Of a DNA stretch of 64,000 nucleotides, positions 8,504-17,408 are shown one piece after another. Below the pieces are notes generated by a model. It was not told the origin of the DNA. It saw only the letters and a list, made by a program, of their open reading frames with translations, and made no database searches. Source of the stretch: Thermoplasmataceae archaeon (lineage in GTDB: Archaea; Thermoplasmatota; Thermoplasmata; Thermoplasmatales; Thermoplasmataceae); NCBI GenBank assembly GCA_038729425.1, contig JAVYSB010000005.1:57846-121845 (forward strand), given 5' to 3'. A program made the position numbers and the translations under genes. The number at the start of each line of letters is the position of its first letter. The first letter of the stretch is position 1.

Positions 8504-10471
8504 ATGATGACCAAGATCGGCTTGATCGGGCAAGGAGAACTTGCGGTTGACATTGCAGCAATATGCCTTGCGTCTGGAAAAATGAGATTAAAGGTTTTAC
8601 AATGGGGGGAACCTGACGAAGAGTTTTGCAGAAAGGTTGAGGCAAAACTTCTTCGAACATTTCATGGGGCGGGAACTAGAACTCCCTCTGAAGATTTAAT
8701 GAAGAGGTTACTTATCGTACAGAACAGTAACAATCTATCTGATAGTGACTTCGTGATGGATGCATTATCTATTTCATCGAGGGAGAGTCAGATATTGGTC
8801 TCTGATATTGAGCCTAATCTCCAGGAGGATTGCATAGTCTGCATTTGTAACCCTTCGTCGAGGCTGATATTGTATTCCAGATCCCTGAAACGCCCAGACA
8901 AATTCATTGCACTCAATTTTCCAAGCCAGTTGTACTCCATGAAACTAGTAGAAGTTGTCATGGGTCAAGATACCTCTGAAATCACCCTTACAAGGGTCTC
9001 CTCCCTTATGATACGCCTCGGAAGACAATTTATTGCAGTGAGAAAAGACATACCCGGTTATGTAGTTGAACGGCTTAATATCAGATTCCTGCTTGAAGGT
9101 GTGTCTATGATTGAAGATGGTATCCCTGCGGAAATTGTTGATTCTACTGCAAAGTTCAGGCTCGGTTTTCCTTTTGGTGTTTGTGAGATCATTGACAGGA
9201 TCGGTATGGACCGCGTCCTGAATAGGAGCCTGGCCCTGAAGAAGGCGGGAATGGATATATCATTTTCCAAACCTCTGCTGGAGGGTGTATCTGCTGGACT
9301 TCTCGGAGTAAGTTCTGGAGAAGGATTTTATAAATATCCATCAGCAGGTGAATACAAGAAACCTTCCATAATTCCGCGCGAATCAATGTACCGAATCAGC
9401 CCGGTCAGATTTGTGGCACAGATGGTCAATGAAGCAGCTTGGCTGGTTTCAAACGGAATTTGTTCAGCGGAGGATGTTGAAAAGGCTATGAAAGCCATAA
9501 ACGGCTGGGATATCGGTCCCATGGAAATTGCTGATAGATACAGTCTAAGGGAAATTATGCGCTACCTTAGATTGAGGTTAAACGAAACAGGTATGCCATT
9601 TTATTCACCGCAGAAGATGCTTCAGAAAAAGATCGAAAAAGATGAAACTGGCAGGGAATCAGGTGAAGGTTTTTACAGATGGGACTATGAATCGGTCGAA
9701 TTCGGCCCTGTAGTTTACAAGAGAACTGGAAGTTTTTCAACAGTTACCTTGAACAGACCAGAAAAACTGAACGCCCTTGACAAACAGATGTGGGATGGCC
9801 TGAGAGAGGCTCTAAAAATGGCAGAAGTGGATACGGGAGTAAGATCCGTAATCGTGACCGGAAAAGGCATAGCGTTCTCAGCTGGAGATGATATATCCAT
9901 GATGCGCAAATGGAGGGGAAAAACAGGTTCAGGATCATGGATGAAAAGGTATGCAGGGCCATTAGTTGATACCCTATTGGATTATCCAAAACCCCTGATC
10001 TCCGCTATAAATGGAATTGCGTTTGGGGCAGGATGTGAGTTGAACATGCTCTTTGACATTGTCATAGCCTCTGAGGGTTCTATATTCGCCCTGCCTGAAG
10101 GCCTTATCGGGGCAATGCCCCCAATTGGCAGTACTTATGGAATGCTAGCATTGAATCGTAAAATTGGCAGGTATGCTCTCACGGGTGAATGGTTTTCCGC
10201 CACTGAAGCGAAAGATATGGGAATTGTTGACATGGTTGTCCCGGATGATCAGTTGACAGCCGTGGTGCATGAACTCGCAGATAAGATTAATGATAACGGT
10301 CCGATTTCGACAGGTTCTGTAAAGGCATCGATCAATAAAGCAAGGGCCACGTATTCTGAACAACTGAAGTTTGGTTTGAGTGAACTTGTTAAAATCGCGG
10401 ATACTGATGACTTTAAAACGGGCCAAGAGACATTTGGACAGGGTAGAAAGCCAGCCTGGAAAGGAAAGTGA
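8504..10471 (+). CDS. Fused 3-hydroxyacyl-CoA dehydrogenase / enoyl-CoA hydratase
   Basis: 655 residues in the archaeal order: dehydrogenase first (about 1-395), hydratase last (about 405-655), the reverse of bacterial FadB. Hydratase features are intact: SAGDDISMM, the oxyanion/Glu motif FGAGCELNM, and LPEGLIGAMPPIG with the second Glu. The dehydrogenase half is odd: the nucleotide-binding loop reads GLIGQGELAVDI, without the usual third glycine, and the segment matching HFFNPxxxMKLVEV reads NFPSQLYSMKLVEV, so the catalytic His is Asn. The NPSS serine and the C-terminal dimer segments remain. It acts in beta-oxidation or its reverse. The acyl-CoA dehydrogenase gene starts 6 bp after it, so they form an operon. 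Confidence 0.9.
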   Translation: MMTKIGLIGQGELAVDIAAICLASGKMRLKVLQWGEPDEEFCRKVEAKLLRTFHGAGTRTPSEDLMKRLLIVQNSNNLSDSDFVMDALSISSRESQILVSDIEPNLQEDCIVCICNPSSRLILYSRSLKRPDKFIALNFPSQLYSMKLVEVVMGQDTSEITLTRVSSLMIRLGRQFIAVRKDIPGYVVERLNIRFLLEGVSMIEDGIPAEIVDSTAKFRLGFPFGVCEIIDRIGMDRVLNRSLALKKAGMDISFSKPLLEGVSAGLLGVSSGEGFYKYPSAGEYKKPSIIPRESMYRISPVRFVAQMVNEAAWLVSNGICSAEDVEKAMKAINGWDIGPMEIADRYSLREIMRYLRLRLNETGMPFYSPQKMLQKKIEKDETGRESGEGFYRWDYESVEFGPVVYKRTGSFSTVTLNRPEKLNALDKQMWDGLREALKMAEVDTGVRSVIVTGKGIAFSAGDDISMMRKWRGKTGSGSWMKRYAGPLVDTLLDYPKPLISAINGIAFGAGCELNMLFDIVIASEGSIFALPEGLIGAMPPIGSTYGMLALNRKIGRYALTGEWFSATEAKDMGIVDMVVPDDQLTAVVHELADKINDNGPISTGSVKASINKARATYSEQLKFGLSELVKIADTDDFKTGQETFGQGRKPAWKGK

Positions 10472-10477
10472 GTACAC

Positions 10478-11623
10478 ATGGAACTTAATGGAGAACTAAC
10501 AGACGAGCAAAAAATAATACTGGATACCTTCAGGGAATACTGCAGAAGAAAAATTGACACCAACTATGGCAAGTGGCTAAAGTCCCGCGTATTCCCGAAA
10601 TGGTTGATGAAAGACTTGGCGAGTATGTTCCTCCCTTCGATTGTTGGTTTGGATGGCAGCGAAAGAATGGACGAAGTTACGCTTGGGCTGATCTCAGAAG
10701 AAATGGGAAGATGGGAATTCCCGGTACCAGCGTTTCTTTCAGTGCATTTTTCAAAGATCCTCCCACTCGTCACCAATCCTGAAGCTAGGACCGAGTTTCT
10801 AATGAAATTTGTATCCGGTGATCTTTTGATTTCTGGTGCCTTCAGTGAACCTGGGTGTGGATCCGACTCTGGTTCTATAATAACCACGGCGAAGAGAAAA
10901 GGCACCCACTATGCTATCAACGGGGAGAAGTCATTTATAAGTGGGTCAGGAATCTCAGATGCTATGATAGTATCCGCTCAAACCGGGGAAAACGTGCGTG
11001 GGCATGGAATCAGCCTTTTTCTGGTCAATGCGGGATCAGAAGGCATTGAAAGATATGAACTGACCAGCATGGCCTCAATGTTTGACGGTGACTTCGGAGG
11101 CATAAGATTCAATGAAGTTACTGTACCTGAAGGAAACCTGATAGGGTCTGAGAATCGTGGATTCAACCTGCTCATGCATGCCCTGAATTCACAGAGGGGC
11201 CATGTCGCTCTTTATTCGCTTGGGCTTGCGGAAAGAAGCTTGCAAGATGCCGTAGAGCATGCGAAGGACAGAAAAGCGTTTGGTCATCCGATCTCTAAGC
11301 AGGAAGCTGTATCGTTCAGGCTTGCAGAAGACTGGACTCGAATAGAGGCCGCGAAACTCCTTGCATACAAGGCACTGGCAATGACTGACAGGGGGCTAGA
11401 GAACTCCGCTGAATGTGCAGGAGTTAAATGGTTCGGATGTGAAACGTCTTTTGATGCGGTCAGTCATGCGCTTCAAACATTTGGGGCTTCCGGTTATGTT
11501 ACTCTCTCGCCTATTGAGAGGAGATTCCGCACAGCTAGAGGCTTCCTTATCGGAGACGGCACTCCAGACATTCAGAAACTAATCATCTCACGGAAACTTT
11601 TTGGGCGAGAATTTGCGCCATGA
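10478..11623 (+). CDS. Acyl-CoA dehydrogenase
   Basis: 381 residues, the usual size. It has the family signatures GAFSEPGCGSDSGSIITTAKR and YAINGEKSFISGSGISDAMIVSA, the middle beta-domain, and a C-terminal four-helix domain with DRKAFGHPISKQEAV. The reaction is the FAD-dependent alpha,beta-dehydrogenation of acyl-CoA, with electrons normally going to an electron-transfer flavoprotein. The position of the catalytic base (usually EGT near the C-terminus) reads LIGDGTPDIQKLIISRKL, so Glu is Asp. It is the second gene of a two-gene operon with the hydratase fusion, and ends 9 bp from the convergent regulator gene. Confidence 0.92.
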   Translation: MELNGELTDEQKIILDTFREYCRRKIDTNYGKWLKSRVFPKWLMKDLASMFLPSIVGLDGSERMDEVTLGLISEEMGRWEFPVPAFLSVHFSKILPLVTNPEARTEFLMKFVSGDLLISGAFSEPGCGSDSGSIITTAKRKGTHYAINGEKSFISGSGISDAMIVSAQTGENVRGHGISLFLVNAGSEGIERYELTSMASMFDGDFGGIRFNEVTVPEGNLIGSENRGFNLLMHALNSQRGHVALYSLGLAERSLQDAVEHAKDRKAFGHPISKQEAVSFRLAEDWTRIEAAKLLAYKALAMTDRGLENSAECAGVKWFGCETSFDAVSHALQTFGASGYVTLSPIERRFRTARGFLIGDGTPDIQKLIISRKLFGREFAP

Positions 11624-11632
11624 TAATTCTGA

Positions 11633-12406
11633 TCAATTGAACTCATACTCATACACAACCATAACCTGCGTCAATGGGTCGGTTTCCCTGATCTTTTCGA
11701 TGGTCCCCCTCGCCTTTTTGAGATTGTCTGCATATCCAACTATAATTCCATTTCCCCTGTCAGATATATAAAAAATGATATTGTCACCGAAATACGGAAA
11801 AAGGCTTTCCACGCTGCTCGATATTATAGAGAGAATCGTGGAATCTGTTTTTGCGAGATCTATCTCCGCTACGGCATTTATCACGCGGTTCTTTTCCATC
11901 ATCGCAAGCCTCTTTCTAGCTACCGACGGTTTCACGTTGAGTTTCTCCGCTATACTCAATACTGGTAACCTTGGGCTCTCCTTCAAGATTTCAATAATTT
12001 CAAAATCCAGTTTTCCGAATGACATATTTAATTGTCTTGGTTGCGGGATGTATTTCATGAAGGGTTCCCCAAGTTTCCGTGTTGCATCATTTATGCATTC
12101 ATATACCTCGTTTTGGTCCTTCCCGTTGAATTCATAAATAGTGATTTCCTCAAGGCATTTGAACCTCGAAACAATGCGATCAGATTCATAGCCTGAATTC
12201 CTGAACGCAGCAAATCCACTGATCATGCCTTTGATCTGCGGATTAACATGGAGAGAAAATTTCCTTATGACACCTGACTCCTGCAACCTTGAAACACGGT
12301 AATTGAGAGCTTGCGCTGAGATGCCGATTTTCTCTGAAATTTCCTTAAGAGGTGTACGAGCATTCTTCATCAATTGAAAAATGATCCTCTTGTCGATTTC
12401 GTCCAT
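11633..12406 (-). CDS. Lrp/AsnC-type regulator with two helix-turn-helix domains
   Basis: 257 residues. The first winged helix (about 1-55) has DEIDKRIIFQLMKNARTPLKEISEKIGIS. A second one appears at about 133-180 (LDFEIIEILKESPRLPVLSIAEKLNVKPSVARKRL). Each is followed by an alpha/beta part; the last 65 residues look like a degenerate effector domain. Two-HTH Lrp-like proteins are known in archaea. An A/T-rich TATA-like stretch lies over the end of the upstream MMPL gene, so it may have its own promoter. Between fatty-acid genes (convergent) and the MMPL exporter (same strand), it may control either; this is inference. Confidence 0.82.
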   Translation of the reverse strand: MDEIDKRIIFQLMKNARTPLKEISEKIGISAQALNYRVSRLQESGVIRKFSLHVNPQIKGMISGFAAFRNSGYESDRIVSRFKCLEEITIYEFNGKDQNEVYECINDATRKLGEPFMKYIPQPRQLNMSFGKLDFEIIEILKESPRLPVLSIAEKLNVKPSVARKRLAMMEKNRVINAVAEIDLAKTDSTILSIISSSVESLFPYFGDNIIFYISDRGNGIIVGYADNLKKARGTIEKIRETDPLTQVMVVYEYEFN

Positions 12407-12440
12407 AAACAGAAAATATTCGGAAGGAATTAAATATATT

Positions 12441-15059
12441 TTATTTATTTGAACTGAGTTTACTTCGATTTTTGTTGAACAAGAGGCTCACCATTGCAGG
12501 GAAGTAGAAAACCCGTATCACAAAAGTGTCAAGTATCAATGAAATTATGAACGCAATCCCAAGCTGCTCTAGAAATCCGGAGGGAATCAAGGCGAGCACC
12601 CCAAGAGATGCTGCAAGTATCAGGCCTAGTGAAGTAACAACCTTTCCTGACCCCACCATAGCCCTTGAGATACTCTCGTTCAGACCCCCGGAATTCAATT
12701 CTTCTCGAACCCTTGAAATTATGAAAACCGTGTAGTCGTTTCCGAGCGACATAAGTATTACGAAAAGGATGATTGGAATGAGATACAGGAAGGCTTGGTG
12801 CAGGAGATACGTTGAAATAAAATAAACGAGTGTCGCAGTCCAGCTAATGCTTATGAGCGTACCACTTACGGAGATAATTGAGTATTTTATCGACCTGAAT
12901 GAAATGAACAAAACCGCAGATATCACTACCACGATGAGTATTTCAAGTTCTGGATAAGTTATGGAATTCTGGTTTTTTTCGTCTATGACCTGCGATGTCA
13001 GCCCACCAACAATTATGGATGTGTGAGATCTCAGAGCACTGACAGTATTTATGCTCTGCTGGCTGTAAGGGTCATACGAAGAATATGCGATGAAATATGC
13101 GTACTTGCCGTTATCAACTATGAATGACGAAAATAGTGATTCCGAAGTTAGGTTGTTCAGGTACGGGCCAACCGTACTTTGAATTCCACCGGTCGTGTTG
13201 AGAAGAGAGGCTGTCTTCTGCAAAGTTATTATGTCACTTGATGTCAGATCCTTATGCAAAGTTCCATTCAGAGGGACTATGACCTCAATAGGGTAAAGTC
13301 TGTTAGACCCAAAGCTGCTCTCGATCTGTTTCAGCGCTTGCACACTGGCTAGACCTTGGGGGAGCCCAGTATTGAAGTCGTACGAGGTTGGAGCAGTCAG
13401 AATCGTATAAACTGCTGGTAGAGCCAAAACGACAATAACAGAGACAACGGCAATCTTGTGTTTAGTAGCTGCTTTAGAAGTTCTGTAGAACACGGATTTT
13501 TCATGATATCCAGATTCAAGCGGCTTCATGCCTGACTTCATGAAGATCTTAGGCCCCAGGAATTTCATAATGGCCGGAAGCAGAGTTACTTCCATTATCA
13601 CAGTCATAAGTATTGCCAGTGACAGAACTATTCCCCAAGTCCTGAAACCTGGGAATACAGCAAACATTGACAGGCTGGCAGATACAGTGATTCCACTTAT
13701 AAGGACAGCCTTTCCAGCTTTAGAAACTGCAGTTTCAAGTGCTGTATCAGGGCTCTTTCCCTCCCTGAGTTCCTGCCTGAATCTAGCCAGTATAAATACA
13801 AGGTAATCTGTGGCAACCCCAAGTATGACTGCCGTGAGCGTGTAGTTGACCACATAGTTTACGGGCTGAAAGAGAATGCCTGTAATGTATATGGAAATGT
13901 ATCCCAGAGCTGTGGCAATTGAAACCATTACTAGGCTAAGTAAGGATGCCTTATATGAGACCAGAGTAGCAAAGACTGCTATGGCAAGTAATACAAATAT
14001 GAATGCAAAGGCAAAACCGGATGAACCTGTTACCTGTTGGGTCTCATACGCTATGGCTCCCACTCCGGTCACTGATGCGCTTCCACCAAAGTACTGCTTG
14101 GATATTGACGTTACCAAGGGAGTGGCCGACTGTGATGGTGAACTCCCGTTTTTCTCCAAATAGGATGAGGGAGAATTAAAATTGATGTTAATTATGAAAT
14201 ACTGCCCGTCTGGGCTGATAAAACTGTCTGCCAGGAATTTTGGCATATCCAAAAGCCCATAATTCTTCACGAAGTAAAGCCCAGGGTTTGTAGAAATCAA
14301 GGTTGAATTGACTATTTCCACGGATATGTGTGTTGCAGAATTGCTGTTAATTATTTCCGCAGTGAGTGTTGACAGGCCATCAGTGTAGTTTTGAACGTTG
14401 AGTCCCTGTGAAGCAGCCTGAACGTATTCATTCTGAGGGTATACGCTGGTGGCAGATGACTTGACAGCGTTGCTAACAACTGTAAATGCTGTAGAACTTG
14501 AAACGCTTGTGGTTGTTATAGTGTTATTGACATTATTCAGAAATGATCTTTCGTATGAGGAGCTGTTGTAACCTGCCATGATTGCAGAACTCAATATAGA
14601 AGATCTGGTAAATCCGTTTTTACTCCAGTTCAGCAGAAAGGCATGTGGAAAATCGAAAACGGTCGAAGAAGCTACCGTTATATTTTGGTAAACTAATCTC
14701 ACAATCCCAGAAAAACTATTGATATAATCCGAATACGCAGTGTAAGGGGAATCACTTGAAGTAAGATTTGGTGCCCCACTTGAAAGAAGCCTGGTTTGTA
14801 GCTGGAGTGATGTGTTAGCAACTGCAGTACTGTAGGGGTCCTCATGAACCAGAATTATCAAGCTCTGGTTTGACGAGGAAACATTTGCCAGGATACTTGC
14901 TGCAACCGAGGATTCGGAAGTGCTGTTTGCCGGTGTTGTGTTTGAGTAAGTTATCATGGATGAGTAACCCATTAGTGCTGGAACTGCTGCAACCATAATT
15001 AAAGTCCACACTATCAGTACCAGTTTCCTTCTCCTTATAAGCGTTTGAGAGAGTTTCAT
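12441..15059 (-). CDS. MMPL/RND-family membrane transporter
   Basis: 872 residues with the RND two-repeat plan: one N-terminal helix, a large Ser/Thr/Asn-rich extracytoplasmic domain (about 40-340), six helices, a second extracytoplasmic domain (about 560-700), and six more helices. Helix motifs such as VVNYTLTAVILGVATDYLVFILARFRQEL and ILFVILMSLGNDYTVFIISRVREEL mark the MMPL branch. These proteins use ion gradients to export lipids, drugs or other hydrophobic molecules. ATG at 15059, with a strong A/T box (AAAAATATTTTTTA) upstream. It ends 34 bp before the two-HTH regulator on the same strand. The substrate is unknown. Confidence 0.88.
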   Translation of the reverse strand: MKLSQTLIRRRKLVLIVWTLIMVAAVPALMGYSSMITYSNTTPANSTSESSVAASILANVSSSNQSLIILVHEDPYSTAVANTSLQLQTRLLSSGAPNLTSSDSPYTAYSDYINSFSGIVRLVYQNITVASSTVFDFPHAFLLNWSKNGFTRSSILSSAIMAGYNSSSYERSFLNNVNNTITTTSVSSSTAFTVVSNAVKSSATSVYPQNEYVQAASQGLNVQNYTDGLSTLTAEIINSNSATHISVEIVNSTLISTNPGLYFVKNYGLLDMPKFLADSFISPDGQYFIININFNSPSSYLEKNGSSPSQSATPLVTSISKQYFGGSASVTGVGAIAYETQQVTGSSGFAFAFIFVLLAIAVFATLVSYKASLLSLVMVSIATALGYISIYITGILFQPVNYVVNYTLTAVILGVATDYLVFILARFRQELREGKSPDTALETAVSKAGKAVLISGITVSASLSMFAVFPGFRTWGIVLSLAILMTVIMEVTLLPAIMKFLGPKIFMKSGMKPLESGYHEKSVFYRTSKAATKHKIAVVSVIVVLALPAVYTILTAPTSYDFNTGLPQGLASVQALKQIESSFGSNRLYPIEVIVPLNGTLHKDLTSSDIITLQKTASLLNTTGGIQSTVGPYLNNLTSESLFSSFIVDNGKYAYFIAYSSYDPYSQQSINTVSALRSHTSIIVGGLTSQVIDEKNQNSITYPELEILIVVVISAVLFISFRSIKYSIISVSGTLISISWTATLVYFISTYLLHQAFLYLIPIILFVILMSLGNDYTVFIISRVREELNSGGLNESISRAMVGSGKVVTSLGLILAASLGVLALIPSGFLEQLGIAFIISLILDTFVIRVFYFPAMVSLLFNKNRSKLSSNK

Positions 15060-15201
15060 ATCCGTTGAATGCCGAGTGGTAGTTAAGTTTAGATAAAAAA
15101 TATTTTTATTAAATTCAATTTAAATATTGTTTTGAAGAGTAGATCACTCATGATAAAATTATCGGCTGTCTCACCGCTTTATGGGTTCAGGAATGTTCCC
15201 A

Positions 15202-16956
15202 TTAATGCAAGTTAAACCACTCCAACTTTCTCTGGAGCCTGTCTTTCATGTTCTTCGGGATGCCTCGTCTTGCATGTTCGTGACCGTCTCCTATATATCT
15301 TACCAGCACTGAGTCAATTCCGTTCATTCTGAGAGCGGTGTACATCTGTTCAGCCTGCTCTATAGGGCATCTGTAATCCTCTTCTCCATGAATGAACATT
15401 GTTGGAGTCCTGGCGCTCTTGGCCTTTGATATTGGGGAGAATTCCATCAACCTCTCAATCCCAACCTTTGACCATGGATCTGTAACAGAAATTTCCTCGG
15501 GATTAAACCAGAAACCAATGTCGCTGGTCCCGCACATGCTTAAAAGATTTGATATGGATCTCTCAGAGACGGCACATTTAAAACGGTCAGTCTTTGTAAT
15601 GATTGCATTGACCATATACCCGCCATAGGACCCGCCTGATACGGCTAACTTTTCAGCAAGAGAAAACTCCTCCACGGATTTGTCAAGGATATCGAAGAGG
15701 TCCCGCATATCGCTGCCTCCCCAGTCACCAACACAACCACTTGCATAGTCTTGACCATATCCGGCACTTCCCCTTGGATTTGCGTAAAGAATGTTTAGCC
15801 CGTTGCTGGCAAGGTAGTTGAATTCAATGTAATATGCATATCCGTACGCGCTGTGAGGGCCTCCGTGAACAAATAGCACCGTGGGGTTCTTCTTGTCGGT
15901 TAGCAGCAACCAACCTTCAATTCGTCCAGATGAAACTTTCAGGGGTTTCCTGCCGTGTATCTCCGGGTTCAGATCAAGTTCCCCATTAAACGAGATTATC
16001 GATGGTTTTTCCGGTGATGAGTATATGAATCCAACGTTTCCAGAGGAAACCGTAATGGAGTGAACAACTTTTTCCCCTTCCGAGACTTTATGAACCTTCC
16101 CGTCCCAGGAATAAAGGGATGCACACCCGCCGTCCTGCCCGATCATATAATACTTCCCCTCATCGTATAATAGAGATTGGCTACCGGAGGCAAAACCGTC
16201 AGAAACTATGGAATTACTGGCGTTTTTTCCGATTTCTACAGAAAATTTCTTCTCAGGCATTATGAGTTTTTCTACTGCCCATGGCTTTGTGCCTTCCTGG
16301 TGTCCTGTGAATGCCACGGTACCATCAGGCGCAACACAGATTGAACTCATTGCTCCCCCTCTTTCAGTCAGTTTTTGGTACTCCCTACTCTTCAGGTCCA
16401 ATTCATAAACGTTTTGGATTTCCCTGTCATCGTCTTCCGCGGTAGCCACAAATACCAATCTGTTTCCATTGGAAGCAACATCAGTTACGTTAAAATCACC
16501 TTCAACCAGCGTCTCTGCCTTTTCGCAAATGATAACAAGTTTGCTGTTCTTCCGCAGGAGTCCCTTTGAGTCAAACCTGTATTTTACTCTGCTCGTCGCG
16601 AACGGGGCCTTGCGGTCAGCCTTATCGGTTACGATTGCGATGATACATTCTTTGTGAAAAATGAATTTTTGAATAGACTCGCTACTGTATATCTCGACCG
16701 GCTCGCTTATTGGATTGGTTTTCATGATTTTTTCAACTTTTTTTCCATATGAGACATAATAAAGGGTATTCCCCAGCCATTGTGCACTCCTCTCGTGGTT
16801 TCCAGAGGTTACCTTCTCCATTTTGGAGCCGTCAAACCGGTTTATCGATGAGGCGTACTTGTTTTTCTCAATCCAGTTGAGCGTAAAATAGATGTGGTCG
16901 CCATGTAAAAATGGTTCAGTTGCCAGTTTTATACCGTATGCTTCGTCCGGATTCAT
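15202..16956 (-). CDS. S9-family prolyl oligopeptidase / acylaminoacyl peptidase
   Basis: About 584 residues from ATG at 16956 (MNPDEAYG); an earlier in-frame start at 17010 adds 18 residues that do not fit the family. The N-terminal two thirds form a beta-propeller. The C-terminal alpha/beta-hydrolase domain has the oxyanion segment VLFVHGGPHSAYG, the nucleophile motif SGGSYGGYM, Asp in FIHGEEDYRCP and His in IGDGHEHARRG. It cleaves short peptides, often with blocked N-termini, in the cytoplasm; no signal peptide is seen. It stands alone, fitting peptide-based heterotrophy. Confidence 0.9.
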   Translation of the reverse strand: MNPDEAYGIKLATEPFLHGDHIYFTLNWIEKNKYASSINRFDGSKMEKVTSGNHERSAQWLGNTLYYVSYGKKVEKIMKTNPISEPVEIYSSESIQKFIFHKECIIAIVTDKADRKAPFATSRVKYRFDSKGLLRKNSKLVIICEKAETLVEGDFNVTDVASNGNRLVFVATAEDDDREIQNVYELDLKSREYQKLTERGGAMSSICVAPDGTVAFTGHQEGTKPWAVEKLIMPEKKFSVEIGKNASNSIVSDGFASGSQSLLYDEGKYYMIGQDGGCASLYSWDGKVHKVSEGEKVVHSITVSSGNVGFIYSSPEKPSIISFNGELDLNPEIHGRKPLKVSSGRIEGWLLLTDKKNPTVLFVHGGPHSAYGYAYYIEFNYLASNGLNILYANPRGSAGYGQDYASGCVGDWGGSDMRDLFDILDKSVEEFSLAEKLAVSGGSYGGYMVNAIITKTDRFKCAVSERSISNLLSMCGTSDIGFWFNPEEISVTDPWSKVGIERLMEFSPISKAKSARTPTMFIHGEEDYRCPIEQAEQMYTALRMNGIDSVLVRYIGDGHEHARRGIPKNMKDRLQRKLEWFNLH

Positions 16957-17408
16957 AAATAATCGCATGGATAATAAGTGTAATAAATCTTTCAGGATAC
17001 TGAATTGCAATTTTTCCGTGCCGCGCCCATCGGAATAGCTGACGACGGATGCCTTACCAGTTCCTTTCCCACTGCCGCTGGAACCTTAAAAATTGAACCT
17101 CCTGTCTTTCATGTAAGTACTTAGGAGTCTGTTTGAAATACATGGGTTCTATCTCACCTTCATGCCTGAGAGAAAATCCAATTTTGTTCATGCTGTTTTG
17201 GGAAGCGAGGATAAGTGCATAGCTCAGAATTGCGAATACCAGGTATGATGAAGGGGCCGTAAAATTGCAATCTTCCATAACCTGCTGCGCTCTAATTCCT
17301 TTTTCTTCTATAGAACTGCATTGGTTTCATTGCTCGGAAAACGCTATTGAATGGACGTCCAGAATACGTTTGAATACCATAATTGAGCTATGAGGAGATG
17401 ATCTACAA
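16957..17408. other. Intergenic stretch with one doubtful short reading frame
   Basis: About 450 bp between two divergent genes. A 74-codon minus-strand frame at 17054-17278 has one hydrophobic stretch, no recognisable domain and a basic C-terminus; I do not accept it as a gene. A GAGGAG at 17392-17397 lies 11 nt ahead of the GTG of the downstream pab gene and may serve as its ribosome-binding site. Confidence 0.4.

Noticed and set aside
17054..17278. 74-codon minus-strand frame between the S9 peptidase and the pab genes
   Set aside because: No recognisable domain, no promoter or ribosome-binding site, and an odd composition; chance frame in a non-coding gap.
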